From NCBI RefSeq assembly GCF_026559675.1, contig NZ_CP092891.1, forward strand, positions 2,914,001 through 2,978,000: a stretch of 64,000 bases of DNA, written 5' to 3'. The notes under the pieces are model-generated. The model was not told the DNA's origin and did no database searches. It worked only from the letters and a program-made list of their open reading frames with translations. This document shows, one piece after another, positions 37,605-46,284 of the stretch (the first letter of the stretch is position 1; every line of letters begins with the position of its first letter). Origin of the DNA: Microbacterium oxydans. GTDB taxonomy: Bacteria > Actinomycetota > Actinomycetes > Actinomycetales > Microbacteriaceae. The translations under genes and the position numbers were made by a program.

Positions 37605-38420
37605 GTGCTCGATGAAGACCGCCTCCGCTCGATGGCCGCCGACCTGTGCGCCGTGCGCGGAGTGCGCGCCGTCGCTCTCGGCGGTAGCCGCGCCCGAGGC
37701 ACGCATCGACCCGATTCCGACATCGACCTGGGGCTGTACGTGGATGCCGACGTCGACCGCGCGGGTCTCGGACGAGTGGCGAGCGCCTGGACGAGCGAGC
37801 CCGTGCAGATCGCCGAGCACGGCGGATGGGGTCCGTGGGTCGACAGCGGCGCCTGGCTGATCGTGGACGGCGTCCCCGTCGACCTGATCCTGCGCGACGT
37901 GGCTCGGGTGGCCGAGCAGTGCGCTCGTGCCGCGCGGGGCGAGTTCGCCTTCCATCCGCAGCCGGGGCACCCGCTCGGCTTCCTCGATGTGGCGTACGCG
38001 GGCGAGGTCGCGACCAGTGTGCCGCTGCACGACCCGGAGGGGCTGCTGACCGGACTCGCGCGCACTGTCTCCCCCTATCCGGTGCCGCTCCGCGAGGCGT
38101 TCCTCGCGAACCTGTGGCAGGTGGACTTCCTGCTGAACGCCGCCATGAAGGGGGCGAAGGCCGGCGATGTCGCGTATGTCTCGCTGTGCGGCACCACGAC
38201 GACGATGCTCACCGCCCACGCGTGGCATGCCGCTGCGGGCCGGTGGGTCACGAACGAGAAGGGTCTCGTGACGAACGTCGCTCGGTTGGAGATCGGTACC
38301 GGCGGTTTCAGCGGAGCCGCCGCCGCGGCCCTCGGGAACCTCGGGACGACGGCGGCCGAGCTGCTCGCGACGATCGCGCGACTGCGGGAGCTGCCGCGGC
38401 CGGCAGCTCCCGCAGACTGA
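37605..38420 (+). CDS. Nucleotidyltransferase-domain protein
   Basis: The protein of about 271 residues has the Pol-beta-type nucleotidyltransferase site: ALGGSRARGTHRPDSDIDLGLY with the GS motif and the DxD pair, and the third carboxylate in VPVDLILRDV. It resembles MNT/aminoglycoside-adenylyltransferase-like proteins with a helical C-terminal half (REAFLANLWQVDFLLNAAMKG). The substrate (drug, protein or RNA) is unknown. GTG 37605 follows TACGAT (37592-37597) by 7 nt; GTG 37587 (MSTIG...) is the alternative. It is convergent with the MFS gene, with only 3 nt between stops. Confidence 0.8.
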   Translation: MLDEDRLRSMAADLCAVRGVRAVALGGSRARGTHRPDSDIDLGLYVDADVDRAGLGRVASAWTSEPVQIAEHGGWGPWVDSGAWLIVDGVPVDLILRDVARVAEQCARAARGEFAFHPQPGHPLGFLDVAYAGEVATSVPLHDPEGLLTGLARTVSPYPVPLREAFLANLWQVDFLLNAAMKGAKAGDVAYVSLCGTTTTMLTAHAWHAAAGRWVTNEKGLVTNVARLEIGTGGFSGAAAAALGNLGTTAAELLATIARLRELPRPAAPAD

Positions 38421-38423
38421 CGC

Positions 38424-39710
38424 TCAGCCGACCGTCTCAGCGAGGGCGACCGGAGCACCGTCCGGGGCTTCGTCGGCCGGGCGCTTCGCGGTGTTCGCGA
38501 TGTGCGCGCGGCTGACCACGATCACGGCCACGATCATGAGTGCGACGCCGAGCCAGTACGGGGCGGCGTGGCTGACCAGTGCGTAGAGCGCACCCGCGAT
38601 GAGCGGAGCGGCCGTGCCCATCGCCGCGTTCAGCGACTGGGTCGCACCGCCGAGCCAGCCCTGCTCGTCGTCGCCGACGGCGTTGGACATCGCGCCGTCC
38701 ATGGCGGCCTGCGAGGCGCCCTGGCCCGCGGCGAGCATGAGCGCGCCGACGATGAAGACCCACGGCTGGGCGAAGACCGAGGCGACGATGGCGAGGGCGG
38801 CGAGCCCGAACATCTGCGCGACGATGCCGCTCACGATCACGCCGCGCTCGCCGATGCGCGGGAGCAGGATGCCGAGCAGCACACCCTGGATGAGGATGTC
38901 GATGATGCCGACGGCCGCCGTCAGGAGTCCGATCTGCGTGGGTCCCCATTGGATCGAGTCCAGCGCCAGGACGCTGAAGTTGTTCACGAAGAAGCCGAAG
39001 GGCAGTGCGAGCAGACCGAAGCCGATCATGAGTCCGCGCAGCTCCTTGCGGCCGAACGCATCCTTGAAGACGGCGAACGGCTGCACGTCGCGCATCTTGA
39101 TCGCGGTGATGCGGTTCCCGGGCTTGAGGCTCTCGGGGAGCAGGAAGATGCTGAGGATCGCGATCGTGAGGGCTGTGGCCGCCGTGAGGAACACGGGGAG
39201 CTGGATGCTGATGGCGGCGAGGAGGCCGCCGATCGCCGGTCCGATCATGGTGCCGATGCCGGAGAGCGCACCGAGCAGGCCGAAGCGCTTCGCGCGCTGC
39301 TCGGGCGGGGTGATGTCGGCGAGGTAGGCGAAGAGGGCGGGGAGGTCTCCGGCGGTCAGCCCCTGGATGACGCGGGCGAGCACGAGCACCCAGATGGCGC
39401 CGCCGATGCCGAAGAGCGCCATCGAGAACGCGGCACCGAACGCGGCGGCGATGATGACCGGGCGACGGCCGAAGCGGTCGGAGAGGCGGCCGAGGAAGGG
39501 GGCGACCAGGAAGGCGCAGAGTCCGTTGATCGCCTCGAGCACGCCCACCCAGATGGCGAGGTCGCTCTCGTGCGAGACGTACTGCAGCACGACGAAGGGC
39601 AGGACGGGGAGGACGACCGTCATGCCGATGACGGTGAGCATCGTGAGGACGATGAGCATGATCCACGCGCGGTTCTGATCCCGTCGCGTGAGGGAGTTGG
39701 GTGAAGTCAT
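38424..39710 (-). CDS. MFS drug efflux transporter (TetA-like)
   Basis: The 428-residue, 12-helix proton antiporter has motif A GRLSDRFGRRPVI after the second helix and the GALSGIGTMIGPAIGG motif C-like stretch that marks drug-proton antiporters. The large central loop is short. ATG 39710 lies 6 nt after a near-consensus promoter (TTGACA - 16 nt - TACACT) whose spacer holds one of two 13-bp direct repeats. The divergent TetR gene is its likely repressor. The substrate is unknown. Confidence 0.9.
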   Translation of the reverse strand: MTSPNSLTRRDQNRAWIMLIVLTMLTVIGMTVVLPVLPFVVLQYVSHESDLAIWVGVLEAINGLCAFLVAPFLGRLSDRFGRRPVIIAAAFGAAFSMALFGIGGAIWVLVLARVIQGLTAGDLPALFAYLADITPPEQRAKRFGLLGALSGIGTMIGPAIGGLLAAISIQLPVFLTAATALTIAILSIFLLPESLKPGNRITAIKMRDVQPFAVFKDAFGRKELRGLMIGFGLLALPFGFFVNNFSVLALDSIQWGPTQIGLLTAAVGIIDILIQGVLLGILLPRIGERGVIVSGIVAQMFGLAALAIVASVFAQPWVFIVGALMLAAGQGASQAAMDGAMSNAVGDDEQGWLGGATQSLNAAMGTAAPLIAGALYALVSHAAPYWLGVALMIVAVIVVSRAHIANTAKRPADEAPDGAPVALAETVG

Positions 39711-39716
39711 ACCGAA

Positions 39717-39744
39717 AGTGTATCGGTACCAGTTTTGGTGTCAA
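39717..39744 (-). promoter_or_regulatory. Promoter of the MFS pump
   Basis: TTGACA (39739-39744) and TACACT (39717-39722) on the minus strand are 16 nt apart, and the start codon is 6 nt downstream. This is the strongest promoter match in the window and needs tight repression. Confidence 0.8.
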
Positions 39745-39759
39745 GTCAGTTTTGGAGTC
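39730..39759. promoter_or_regulatory. Two direct repeats, likely TetR operator
   Basis: CAGTTTTGGTGTC (39730-39742) and CAGTTTTGGAGTC (39747-39759) repeat with a 17-bp period between the divergent pump and TetR genes. The first lies within the pump promoter. An ACCGA/TCGGT inverted repeat (39711-39727) covers its -10. Confidence 0.55.
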
Positions 39760-39781
39760 GGTTCACGGTAAGCTGTTCTCC

Positions 39782-40396
39782 ATGACGACTTCAGAGCCCC
39801 TCGGGCGCCGCGAACGGAAGAAGGCCGCGACCCGAAAGGCGATCTCCGACGTCGCGACGACGATGTTCCTCGAGCGCGGCTTCGACAACGTGAGCATCCG
39901 CGAGGTCGCCGATGCCGCGGACGTCTCTCCGACGACCGTGTTCGCGCACTTCCCGCAGAAGGAGGCGCTGGTCTTCGATGAGGACGACGAGCAGCGCGAC
40001 CGGCTCGTCTCCGCGGTCCGCGATCGGCCCGCGGGAAGCACGATCAACCACGCGATCCACGACTTCTACTCCGCGGAGATCCGGGCCAATGTGGACGAGC
40101 ACGGCAACGACGTCACCCGCGTCTTCATGCGCTTCCTCAACGAGACGCCGGCCCTGCGGGAGTACGCGGGCAAGATGTGGCTCCGCCACGAGGACGCCCT
40201 CGCCGACGCGATCGCCGACGAGCTCGGCCTCGCCGAGCCCACCCCCGAGATCCGGGTGTACGCCCGATTCGTCCTGCAGATGCAGCTGCTCGTGAACGAC
40301 ACCGACGATCAGCTCGCCACCCTGGATGCCGGGTTCCGCATCCTCGAGACAGGCTGGGCGCCGGTCGAGGCCGACCTCGCCGGCTCGTCCGACTGA
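39782..40396 (+). CDS. TetR-family regulator
   Basis: The 204-residue repressor has a canonical N-terminal HTH (ISDVATTMFLERGFDNVSIREVADAADVSPTTVFAHFPQKEALV, residues about 20-62) and a helical ligand domain. I chose ATG 39782 (MTTSEPLGRRERKKAATR); the frame opens further upstream through the operator region, which is not coding. It is divergent from the MFS pump with 71 nt between starts, so it very probably represses the pump and itself. Confidence 0.92.
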   Translation: MTTSEPLGRRERKKAATRKAISDVATTMFLERGFDNVSIREVADAADVSPTTVFAHFPQKEALVFDEDDEQRDRLVSAVRDRPAGSTINHAIHDFYSAEIRANVDEHGNDVTRVFMRFLNETPALREYAGKMWLRHEDALADAIADELGLAEPTPEIRVYARFVLQMQLLVNDTDDQLATLDAGFRILETGWAPVEADLAGSSD

Positions 40397-40409
40397 CCTC
40401 ACGCGCCGA

Positions 40410-41621
40410 TCAGACGGCGGCGAGGGCGCGCCACGGATAGTCCGGCAGCTCGATCGCGTCGGACTTGTCGAGCATCCGGGCGACGAGCTGGCGCATCGGC
40501 CAGTGATGCATGAGCCGCGCCGACAGGACCCGCATCCGGAGCATGAAGCGTCCGCGCGGAAGGAACCCGTCGACGCCGCCGGGCGGAAGCGCGTGCGAGG
40601 CCGCGACATACGGACGCATGATCTCCTCGTAGCGCGCGAACGCCGCCGCGTGGTCGCCCCGCGCATGCCCGAGTTCGCCGGCCAGCACGTACGCGCCGAC
40701 CAGGGCGAGACTCGTCCCCATGCCGGTGAGCGGGGAGCCGCAGTAGCCCGCATCGCCGAGCAGCGCGACCCGGCCGCGGGTCCATCCGTCCATGTGCACC
40801 TGGCTGACGGTGTCGAGGTGGAAGTCGTCGTCCGCGTCGACCGCCGCGAGCAGCTCCTCGGCTCTCCAGCCCATGCCCGCGAAGACCTCGCGCAGCAGGC
40901 GCTTCTGGCCCTCGACGTCACGCCGGTCCACGTCGACGCCGGAGTCTGCGAACGCGAGCATCGCCTTCGCGGATCCGCCGCGCTCGGGCCGCAGCGCGAG
41001 CATCCTCCCCGGCTCGCTGTACATGTCGAACCAGGAGTCGAGCGGACCCGGGTCCGGCACGGTGCAGTAGCCGAGGTAGGCACCGAGGTGCACGACGTGG
41101 TCGGATTCGGGACCGAAGACGAGCGCCCGCACACCAGAGTGGATGCCGTCGGCGCCCACGACCACGTCGAAGGTGCGGCTGATCCCGCTGCGGAACGTGA
41201 CCTCGACGCCGTCGGGACCGTCCGCCAACCCGGCGATGCGGTCACCGAAGATGATCTCGGTGTGATCCGCCACGAGGTCGTGGAGGATCTCCGTCAGGTC
41301 GCCCTTCATGATCTCGATCTCGGTGACGGGGCTTCCGTCGCCGACGAAGAGGTCGGCCGGCATCGTGGCGAGTTCGCGACCCGCGCTGTCGATGTAGCGC
41401 AGTCCTTTCTCATGCACGATGCGCTCGCGCACACGGGGCATGATGCCCATCCGCTGCGCCACCACCTCGCCGAGACCGCGGAGGTCGACGGCCTGGCCGC
41501 CGAGGCGGAGATCGGATGCCTGCTCGACGATCGTGGAGCGGATGCCCTGCCGGTGAAGCCAGTGCGCGAGTGCGGGTCCTGCGATGCCTGCGCCGGAGAT
41601 GAGTACGCTGTATTCGTTCAT
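40410..41621 (-). CDS. FAD-dependent monooxygenase (PHBH/TetX class)
   Basis: The 403-residue flavoprotein has the FAD Rossmann motif ISGAGIAGPALAHWL at residues 8-22, the mid-protein VVVGADGIHSGVR (DG motif) and GRVALLGDAGYCGSPLTGMGTSLA (GD motif), so all three class A hydroxylase signatures are present. It could hydroxylate an aromatic compound or an antibiotic such as tetracycline. ATG 41621 is 7 nt after TAACGT (41629-41634), with TTGTAC 17 nt further up. It is divergent from a GntR-TetR fusion regulator that probably controls it. Confidence 0.9.
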   Translation of the reverse strand: MNEYSVLISGAGIAGPALAHWLHRQGIRSTIVEQASDLRLGGQAVDLRGLGEVVAQRMGIMPRVRERIVHEKGLRYIDSAGRELATMPADLFVGDGSPVTEIEIMKGDLTEILHDLVADHTEIIFGDRIAGLADGPDGVEVTFRSGISRTFDVVVGADGIHSGVRALVFGPESDHVVHLGAYLGYCTVPDPGPLDSWFDMYSEPGRMLALRPERGGSAKAMLAFADSGVDVDRRDVEGQKRLLREVFAGMGWRAEELLAAVDADDDFHLDTVSQVHMDGWTRGRVALLGDAGYCGSPLTGMGTSLALVGAYVLAGELGHARGDHAAAFARYEEIMRPYVAASHALPPGGVDGFLPRGRFMLRMRVLSARLMHHWPMRQLVARMLDKSDAIELPDYPWRALAAV

Positions 41622-41628
41622 GCCCTGC

Positions 41629-41657
41629 ACGTTAATACGCAGATGTACGGCGTACAA
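41629..41657 (-). promoter_or_regulatory. Promoter of the FAD monooxygenase
   Basis: TTGTAC (41652-41657) and TAACGT (41629-41634) are 17 nt apart on the minus strand. A 13-bp palindrome covers the -35 region. Confidence 0.6.
41644..41656. promoter_or_regulatory. Palindromic operator candidate 1
   Basis: TGTACGGCGTACA is a perfect inverted repeat around a central G, over the -35 box of the monooxygenase gene. It is a likely binding site for the divergent GntR-TetR fusion protein. Confidence 0.55.
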
Positions 41658-41660
41658 GTG

Positions 41661-41689
41661 TTCTATTTAGAATCGTGGTGTACTAGTAC
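41661..41689. promoter_or_regulatory. Two further palindromes before the GntR-TetR gene
   Basis: TTCTA-TT-TAGAA (41661-41672) and GTACTAGTAC (41680-41689) are perfect inverted repeats in the 69-bp divergent gap. With the site at 41644 they give three different palindromes for a regulator that has two DNA-binding domains. Confidence 0.5.
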
Positions 41690-41690
41690 G

Positions 41691-42569
41691 ATGCGCGTCA
41701 CTTCTCAGACCATCGCGATGGAGATCGCCGAACGGATCACGTCCGGGGATCTGGGTCCGGGCGACCGGGTGCCCTCGGCGCGCGGCATCACCCGCGACTG
41801 GGGCGTCGCGATCGCCACCGCGACCAAGGCCCTCGCACTCCTGCAGCAGCAGGGCCTCATCGTCTCCACGCCCGGCATCGGCAGCGTCGTCACCTCCCCC
41901 GCCACCGCACCCTCTCCCCGGCTCACGACCGCGAAGGTCGTCGACACCGCCGTCGCGATGGCCGACGCCGAGGGCATCGAGGCGATCTCGATGCGGCGCA
42001 TCGCCGCCGAGCTCGGCACCCCGACGATGTCCCTCTACCGCCACGTCGACAGCAAAGACGGCCTCGTCCTGCTCATGATCGACACGGTCCTCGGGGAGGA
42101 GTCATTCCCCGAGCCGTCGGCGGATTGGCGTGCCGACCTCGAGGTGTCCGCACGGCTGCAGTGGGCGGGGTTCCAGCGGCACCCCTGGCTCGCGGGAGTG
42201 ATGTCGATCTCCCGGCCGCAACTGGTCCCGAACGGGTTCCGCTACACGGAGTGGTGCCTGCGGGCGCTCGCCCCGCTGAAGCTCAGCATGGAGACGATGA
42301 TGTATATCAGCGTCATCGTGTTCAGTCACGTCAAGTCGCTGGCGACCGACATCGCCTTCGAGGCGGAGCAGCGGCAGGACACGGGACTCACGGCGGACGA
42401 GTACATGACGACGCGATCCACGGACATCGCCGCGATGGTGTCGCCGACGGATCTGCCGCTGCTCGCCTCCCTGGTGAGGTCGGACGACTTCGACCTCGAC
42501 CTCGACGCCCTGTTCGAGTTCGGGCTGCAGCGACTGCTCGACGGGATCGAGAGCTGGCTGCGGCGCTGA
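41691..42569 (+). CDS. Regulator with both GntR and TetR DNA-binding domains
   Basis: The 292-residue protein has an N-terminal GntR winged helix (MRVTSQTIAMEIAERI, LGPGDRVPSARGITRDWGVA, TATKALALLQQQGL, residues 1-60). A TetR HTH follows (DTAVAMADAEGIEAISMRRIAAEL, TPTMSLYRHVDSKDGL, about 85-128) and then a TetR_C-type ligand domain to the end. ATG 41691 lies at the end of a palindrome; the open frame extends far upstream, through the antisense of the monooxygenase gene, but is not coding there. This tandem layout is known in actinobacteria. It is divergent from the FAD monooxygenase, its likely target. Confidence 0.88.
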   Translation: MRVTSQTIAMEIAERITSGDLGPGDRVPSARGITRDWGVAIATATKALALLQQQGLIVSTPGIGSVVTSPATAPSPRLTTAKVVDTAVAMADAEGIEAISMRRIAAELGTPTMSLYRHVDSKDGLVLLMIDTVLGEESFPEPSADWRADLEVSARLQWAGFQRHPWLAGVMSISRPQLVPNGFRYTEWCLRALAPLKLSMETMMYISVIVFSHVKSLATDIAFEAEQRQDTGLTADEYMTTRSTDIAAMVSPTDLPLLASLVRSDDFDLDLDALFEFGLQRLLDGIESWLRR

Positions 42570-42570
42570 C

Positions 42571-43011
42571 TCACTCGTCGCGAGGACGCCGACGCAGACT
42601 CTTGACGTCGGTGCGCCGCTGCTTCTCCTTCAGCCGTCGCTCCTTCGATCCGCGACTCGGCTTGGTCGGGCGGCGCGGCGGTGCCGGCGGGCGCAGCGCC
42701 TCGGTCACCAGCGCGACGAGCCGATCCCGTGCCGCATCCCGGTTGCGCAGCTGCGCGCGGTGCTCGGATGCCGCGATCGTCAGCACGCCGTCGACCAGAC
42801 GCCCGCTGAGCCGGTCGAGCAGCCGGTCCCGCTGATGCGGGGACAGCACCGCCGAGTTCGCCGCATCCCACACGAGCTCCACGCGGGAATCGGCGGTGTT
42901 GACGCCCTGCCCGCCCGGTCCCGACGACCGCGAGAAGCGCCACGCCAGCTCGGACCCGGGGATCGTGAGACCCGCCGAGACGCGAAGACCGGGGCGATGG
43001 GCGGAAGGCAT
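42571..43011 (-). CDS. arfB: Alternative ribosome-rescue peptidyl-tRNA hydrolase
   Basis: The 146-residue ArfB/YaeJ-class factor releases stalled peptides from non-stop ribosomes. It has RSSGPGGQGVNTADSRVELVWD with the catalytic GGQ at 33-35, and the basic C-terminal tail (SRGSKERRLKEKQRRTDVKSLRRRPRDE) that enters the empty mRNA channel. The length is typical. Its stop is 1 nt past the stop of the convergent GntR-TetR gene, so the transcripts probably overlap. Confidence 0.95.
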   Translation of the reverse strand: MPSAHRPGLRVSAGLTIPGSELAWRFSRSSGPGGQGVNTADSRVELVWDAANSAVLSPHQRDRLLDRLSGRLVDGVLTIAASEHRAQLRNRDAARDRLVALVTEALRPPAPPRRPTKPSRGSKERRLKEKQRRTDVKSLRRRPRDE

Positions 43012-43127
43012 GCCTCCATCATCACCGATCCGGTCCCGCGCATCACCCCGGATAGCATGGCGGAGTACGGCAGGCTCGGCGGCCCCTCGTCACGACGATG
43101 CCGGCAGCCGTCTCACGCGGAGCACGA

Positions 43128-43970
43128 ATGAACTCATACCGGCAGGACGACTGGGACGCGAGTCCGTCGTATCCGTCGACCGTGAACGAGCCATACCTGA
43201 TGGGCACCGGCGTCGTCACCGCGGAGGACACCGGCACGCGCCCGCTCTCCCCTCCCCACAGCCACGCCGACCCGATGCTGGCCTGGTGCTACCGCGGCAC
43301 CGTGTGGGTGCATCTGCAGGACGCCCGGTGGCGCCTCGCCCCCGGGCAGGGCGTGTGGATCCCCGCGCACACGCCGCACACCGCGCACCACGAGCCGGAC
43401 TCGACGGGCTGCTACACCTACATCCCCGATGCCTCGCTCCTCGCACCGATCGACGGCATCACCCGCGTGCTCGTGCCCCGCGCGGTGCAGGAGATGCTGC
43501 TCCATCTCGGCATCAACGACATGCCCACCGACCTGCGCGTGCGCATCCAGTCGGTGCTGATCGAGATGCTGCAGCAGCCGCTGCCGGAGGCCGCGAGCGA
43601 GTGGGGCGAGGTGCCGATCCCGTCCGACGAACGTGTCACTCCGCTCGTGCAGACCGTGCTCGCCGACCCGGGAGACCCTCGCAGTGCGACGGAGCTCTTC
43701 CTCGCCCACGGCCTCCACGAGCGCACGGTGCTGCGGGTCTTCCAGAACGACGTGGGCATGAGCTTTGGCCGCTGGCGCACGGGGGTGCGGATGACGCTGG
43801 GGGCGCGACTGATCGTCGACGGCACCCCCATCGGCGCGGCGGCGCACCGCTGCGGTTACGCCACGACGAGCGCCTTCTCCGCGGCCTTCAAGGAGCGGTT
43901 CGGCATGACACCGCGCCAGCACGTGGCTCGCGTGCAGGCCGACGCCGCCCACCAGCTCTACTGGCGCTGA
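43128..43970 (+). CDS. AraC-family regulator with cupin domain
   Basis: The 280-residue regulator has an N-terminal cupin-like sensor (PPHSHADPMLAWCYRGTVWV..., GVWIPAHTPHTAHHEPD, residues about 35-100) and a C-terminal double HTH (ATELFLAHGLHERTVLRVFQND, GMSFGRWRTGVRMTLG, AAHRCGYATTSAFSAAFKERFGMTP). I chose ATG 43128, where GGAG is upstream; ATG 43098 is in frame. It precedes the iron operon by 170 nt on the same strand, but the DtxR-type box lies between them, so its target may be the siderophore genes or something else. Confidence 0.88.
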   Translation: MNSYRQDDWDASPSYPSTVNEPYLMGTGVVTAEDTGTRPLSPPHSHADPMLAWCYRGTVWVHLQDARWRLAPGQGVWIPAHTPHTAHHEPDSTGCYTYIPDASLLAPIDGITRVLVPRAVQEMLLHLGINDMPTDLRVRIQSVLIEMLQQPLPEAASEWGEVPIPSDERVTPLVQTVLADPGDPRSATELFLAHGLHERTVLRVFQNDVGMSFGRWRTGVRMTLGARLIVDGTPIGAAAHRCGYATTSAFSAAFKERFGMTPRQHVARVQADAAHQLYWR

Positions 43971-44068
43971 CCCTCCGGCGCCGAATCCGCCCGGTGATGT
44001 CGGATCAGCGACACAAGTCGTCGCTCCCGCGACACTGACCGCGGCATCCGCGTTCTAGCATCGTTCTG

Positions 44069-44087
44069 TTAGGGCATGCTTACCTAA
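44069..44087 (+). promoter_or_regulatory. DtxR/IdeR iron box
   Basis: TTAGGGCATGCTTACCTAA is a 19-bp imperfect palindrome that keeps the TTAGG...CCTAA arms of the DtxR/IdeR box. It is 53 nt before the siderophore-binding protein gene, so the whole seven-gene operon should be repressed when iron is plentiful. Confidence 0.85.
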
Positions 44088-44140
44088 CTTCCCGCCGCGT
44101 GGACGCGGCAACACCCCTCCCCCCTTCCCGAAGGAGAACC

Positions 44141-45202
44141 ATGTCGCTCGCTTCTGCGCGCCCGAAGATCCGCCGAGGCTCCGCCCTCGTCGCCGCGGCC
44201 GTCGCCGCCGCCCTCACCCTCGCCGGGTGCTCGTCCACCCCCGAGGACTCCAGCTCCTCCTCCGCCGCCGCGGACGGCGTGGTCATCGAACACGGCCACG
44301 GGAAGACCGTGATCCCCGAGAAGCCGCAGCGCATCGTCACCCTCGGCTGGATGACCTCGGACATCGTCGCCGCGCTCGGCACGAACCCGGTCGGCATGGA
44401 AGAGGTCTGGGGCGCCGGCGAGAGCGGCTACCAGCCGTGGTTCGAGGACTACGTCACCGGGGAGTACGGCGAGACCCCCGAGATCATCCCCTTCCTCGAG
44501 GACGGCCCCAACTACGAGGCCATCAAGGAGCTCAAGCCCGACCTCATCCTGAGCCTCTACTCGGGCATCTCCGACATCGAGTACGAGCGCCTGACCGAGA
44601 TCGCCCCGACCGTCCCCTACATCGAAGGCCCCTGGAACCCGGGCACCTGGGAGGACATGACCCGCACGGTCGGCAAGGCGCTCTCGGAGGAGGAGAAGGC
44701 CGAGGAGCTGATCGCCGAGACCGAGGAGCAGGTCACCACCCTCGCCGGCGAGCACCCGGAGTTCAAAGACAAGACCTTCGTCTGGGGCCTGACCCTGAAC
44801 GAGGGCGGCACCGACCTCGGCGTGTACCTCGAGTACGACCCCCGCGTGCGCATCACCGAGGCGCTCGGCTTCACGTCGACCTCGGCGATGGACAGCTTCC
44901 TCAAGACCGCCGAGGGCGACAACTGGTACACGGGCGTGAGCCTCGAGAACCTCTACGACGTGGAGGCCGACCTGTTCGCCGCCTGGGGCGGAAGCGCCGA
45001 CGAGGGCACCTACACGGTCGAGAACAAGGTCGTGTCCCGCTGGAACCCGATCGCCAACGACTCCTACGTGATCTACGCCGACGACGCCGAGGCCTCGGCC
45101 ATCAGCGCGCCCACCGTGCTGTCGCTCAAGTACATCCTCCCGAAGTACGTCGACGACCTGGCCGCCGCGCTGCAGGGCGAGCCGACCATCACGGGCAAGT
45201 GA
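44141..45202 (+). CDS. Iron-siderophore-binding lipoprotein
   Basis: The 353-residue lipoprotein has a signal peptide ending in LAGC (Cys30). The mature protein is a type III (FecB/FhuD-like) binding protein: GKTVIPEKPQRIVTLGWMTSDIVAALG, ELKPDLILSLYSGISDIEYERL, TVPYIEGPWNPGTWEDM. It would capture ferric siderophore outside the membrane. AAGGAG lies 6 nt before ATG 44141. It is the first gene of the operon and directly downstream of the iron box. No siderophore synthesis genes are in the window, so it may take up foreign siderophores. Confidence 0.95.
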   Translation: MSLASARPKIRRGSALVAAAVAAALTLAGCSSTPEDSSSSSAAADGVVIEHGHGKTVIPEKPQRIVTLGWMTSDIVAALGTNPVGMEEVWGAGESGYQPWFEDYVTGEYGETPEIIPFLEDGPNYEAIKELKPDLILSLYSGISDIEYERLTEIAPTVPYIEGPWNPGTWEDMTRTVGKALSEEEKAEELIAETEEQVTTLAGEHPEFKDKTFVWGLTLNEGGTDLGVYLEYDPRVRITEALGFTSTSAMDSFLKTAEGDNWYTGVSLENLYDVEADLFAAWGGSADEGTYTVENKVVSRWNPIANDSYVIYADDAEASAISAPTVLSLKYILPKYVDDLAAALQGEPTITGK

Positions 45203-45210
45203 TCCGAGAG

Positions 45211-46284
45211 ATGTCCCCGGCGACGGAAGACGACGTGGACGTCTCGCACACGGATGCGGGGAGTCGTGCAGACGACTCCCCGCATCGCAACGGGACGCTC
45301 GTGGCCGGTCTGGTCCTCTCGGCCGTGGTGCTGGTGGTCGCCGCCATCGCCTCGCTCGCCGTCGGCAGCCGCGCGATCGACCCGATCACCGTGCTCCAAT
45401 CCCTCTTCTCCTACGACGACGAGAACCCCCTGCATCTGATGGTCATGGAGCTCCGGGTTCCGCGCACCCTGCTCGGCATCGTCGTCGGTGCCGCCCTCGC
45501 CGTGTGCGGCGGGCTCATCCAGGCCTTCACGCGCAACCCGCTGGCCGACCCCGGCATCCTCGGGGTGAACGCCGGAGCATCGTTCGCCGTCACCTTCGCG
45601 GTCGGCGTGCTCGGGCTCACCACCCCCGGCGCCTACGTTCCCTTCGCCCTCGGCGGAGCCTTCGTCCTCACCATGCTCGTCTACATCCTCGGCTCGTTCG
45701 GCGCCTCGGGCGCGACCCCCATGAAGCTCACACTCGCCGGCGTCGCCCTCGGTGCTGCCTTCACCGGCTTCACCACCGCGATCGTGCTGCGCGATCACAG
45801 CACCCTTCAGGTCATGCGCTTCTGGGGCGTCGGCTCGATCGGCGGACGCACCCTCGATCAGCTCACCTGGGCCGTGCCGCTGATCGTGACCGGCCTGCTC
45901 ATCGGACTCCTCTGCGCCCGCTCCCTGAACGCCCTCGCTCTGGGCGACGACCTCGCCCAGGCGCTCGGCGCCCGTGTGCGCGTGACCCGGGTGCTGGTCA
46001 TCATCGCCGTCACGCTGCTCGCCGGTACCAGCGTCGCTGCCGCCGGCCCCATCGCCTTCGTCGGACTGATGATCCCCCACGTCGTCCGCTGGTTCACCGG
46101 GCCCGATCAGCGCTGGGTGCTGACGTACTCCCTGATCATCGGTCCCGCGTTCCTCCTGTTCGCCGACATCCTCGGTCGCATCGTGCTCCCGAACGGGGAG
46201 ATGCGGGTCGGGATCGTCACCGCCCTCCTGGGAGCACCCATCCTGATCCTGCTCGTTCGCCGCAAGCGGGTGAGCGGACTGTGA
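45211..46284 (+). CDS. FecCD-type ferric-siderophore permease 1
   Basis: The 357-residue permease has about ten helices and the BtuC/FecCD marks: LRVPRTLLGIVVGAALAVCGGLIQAFTRNPLADPGILGVNAGA and AAAGPIAFVGLMIPHVVRWFTGPDQRW. ATG 45211 is preferred; GTG 45199, whose TGA overlaps the previous stop, is possible. The N-terminal 30 residues are acidic and soluble, longer than usual. Its end overlaps the next permease by 4 nt (GTGA). The two permeases should form a heterodimer. Confidence 0.93.
   Translation: MSPATEDDVDVSHTDAGSRADDSPHRNGTLVAGLVLSAVVLVVAAIASLAVGSRAIDPITVLQSLFSYDDENPLHLMVMELRVPRTLLGIVVGAALAVCGGLIQAFTRNPLADPGILGVNAGASFAVTFAVGVLGLTTPGAYVPFALGGAFVLTMLVYILGSFGASGATPMKLTLAGVALGAAFTGFTTAIVLRDHSTLQVMRFWGVGSIGGRTLDQLTWAVPLIVTGLLIGLLCARSLNALALGDDLAQALGARVRVTRVLVIIAVTLLAGTSVAAAGPIAFVGLMIPHVVRWFTGPDQRWVLTYSLIIGPAFLLFADILGRIVLPNGEMRVGIVTALLGAPILILLVRRKRVSGL

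Noticed and set aside
35328..38228. 966-codon minus-strand frame opposite the DUF2156 fusion and nucleotidyltransferase
   Set aside because: No recognisable motifs. The plus strand has conserved domains and leaderless promoters.
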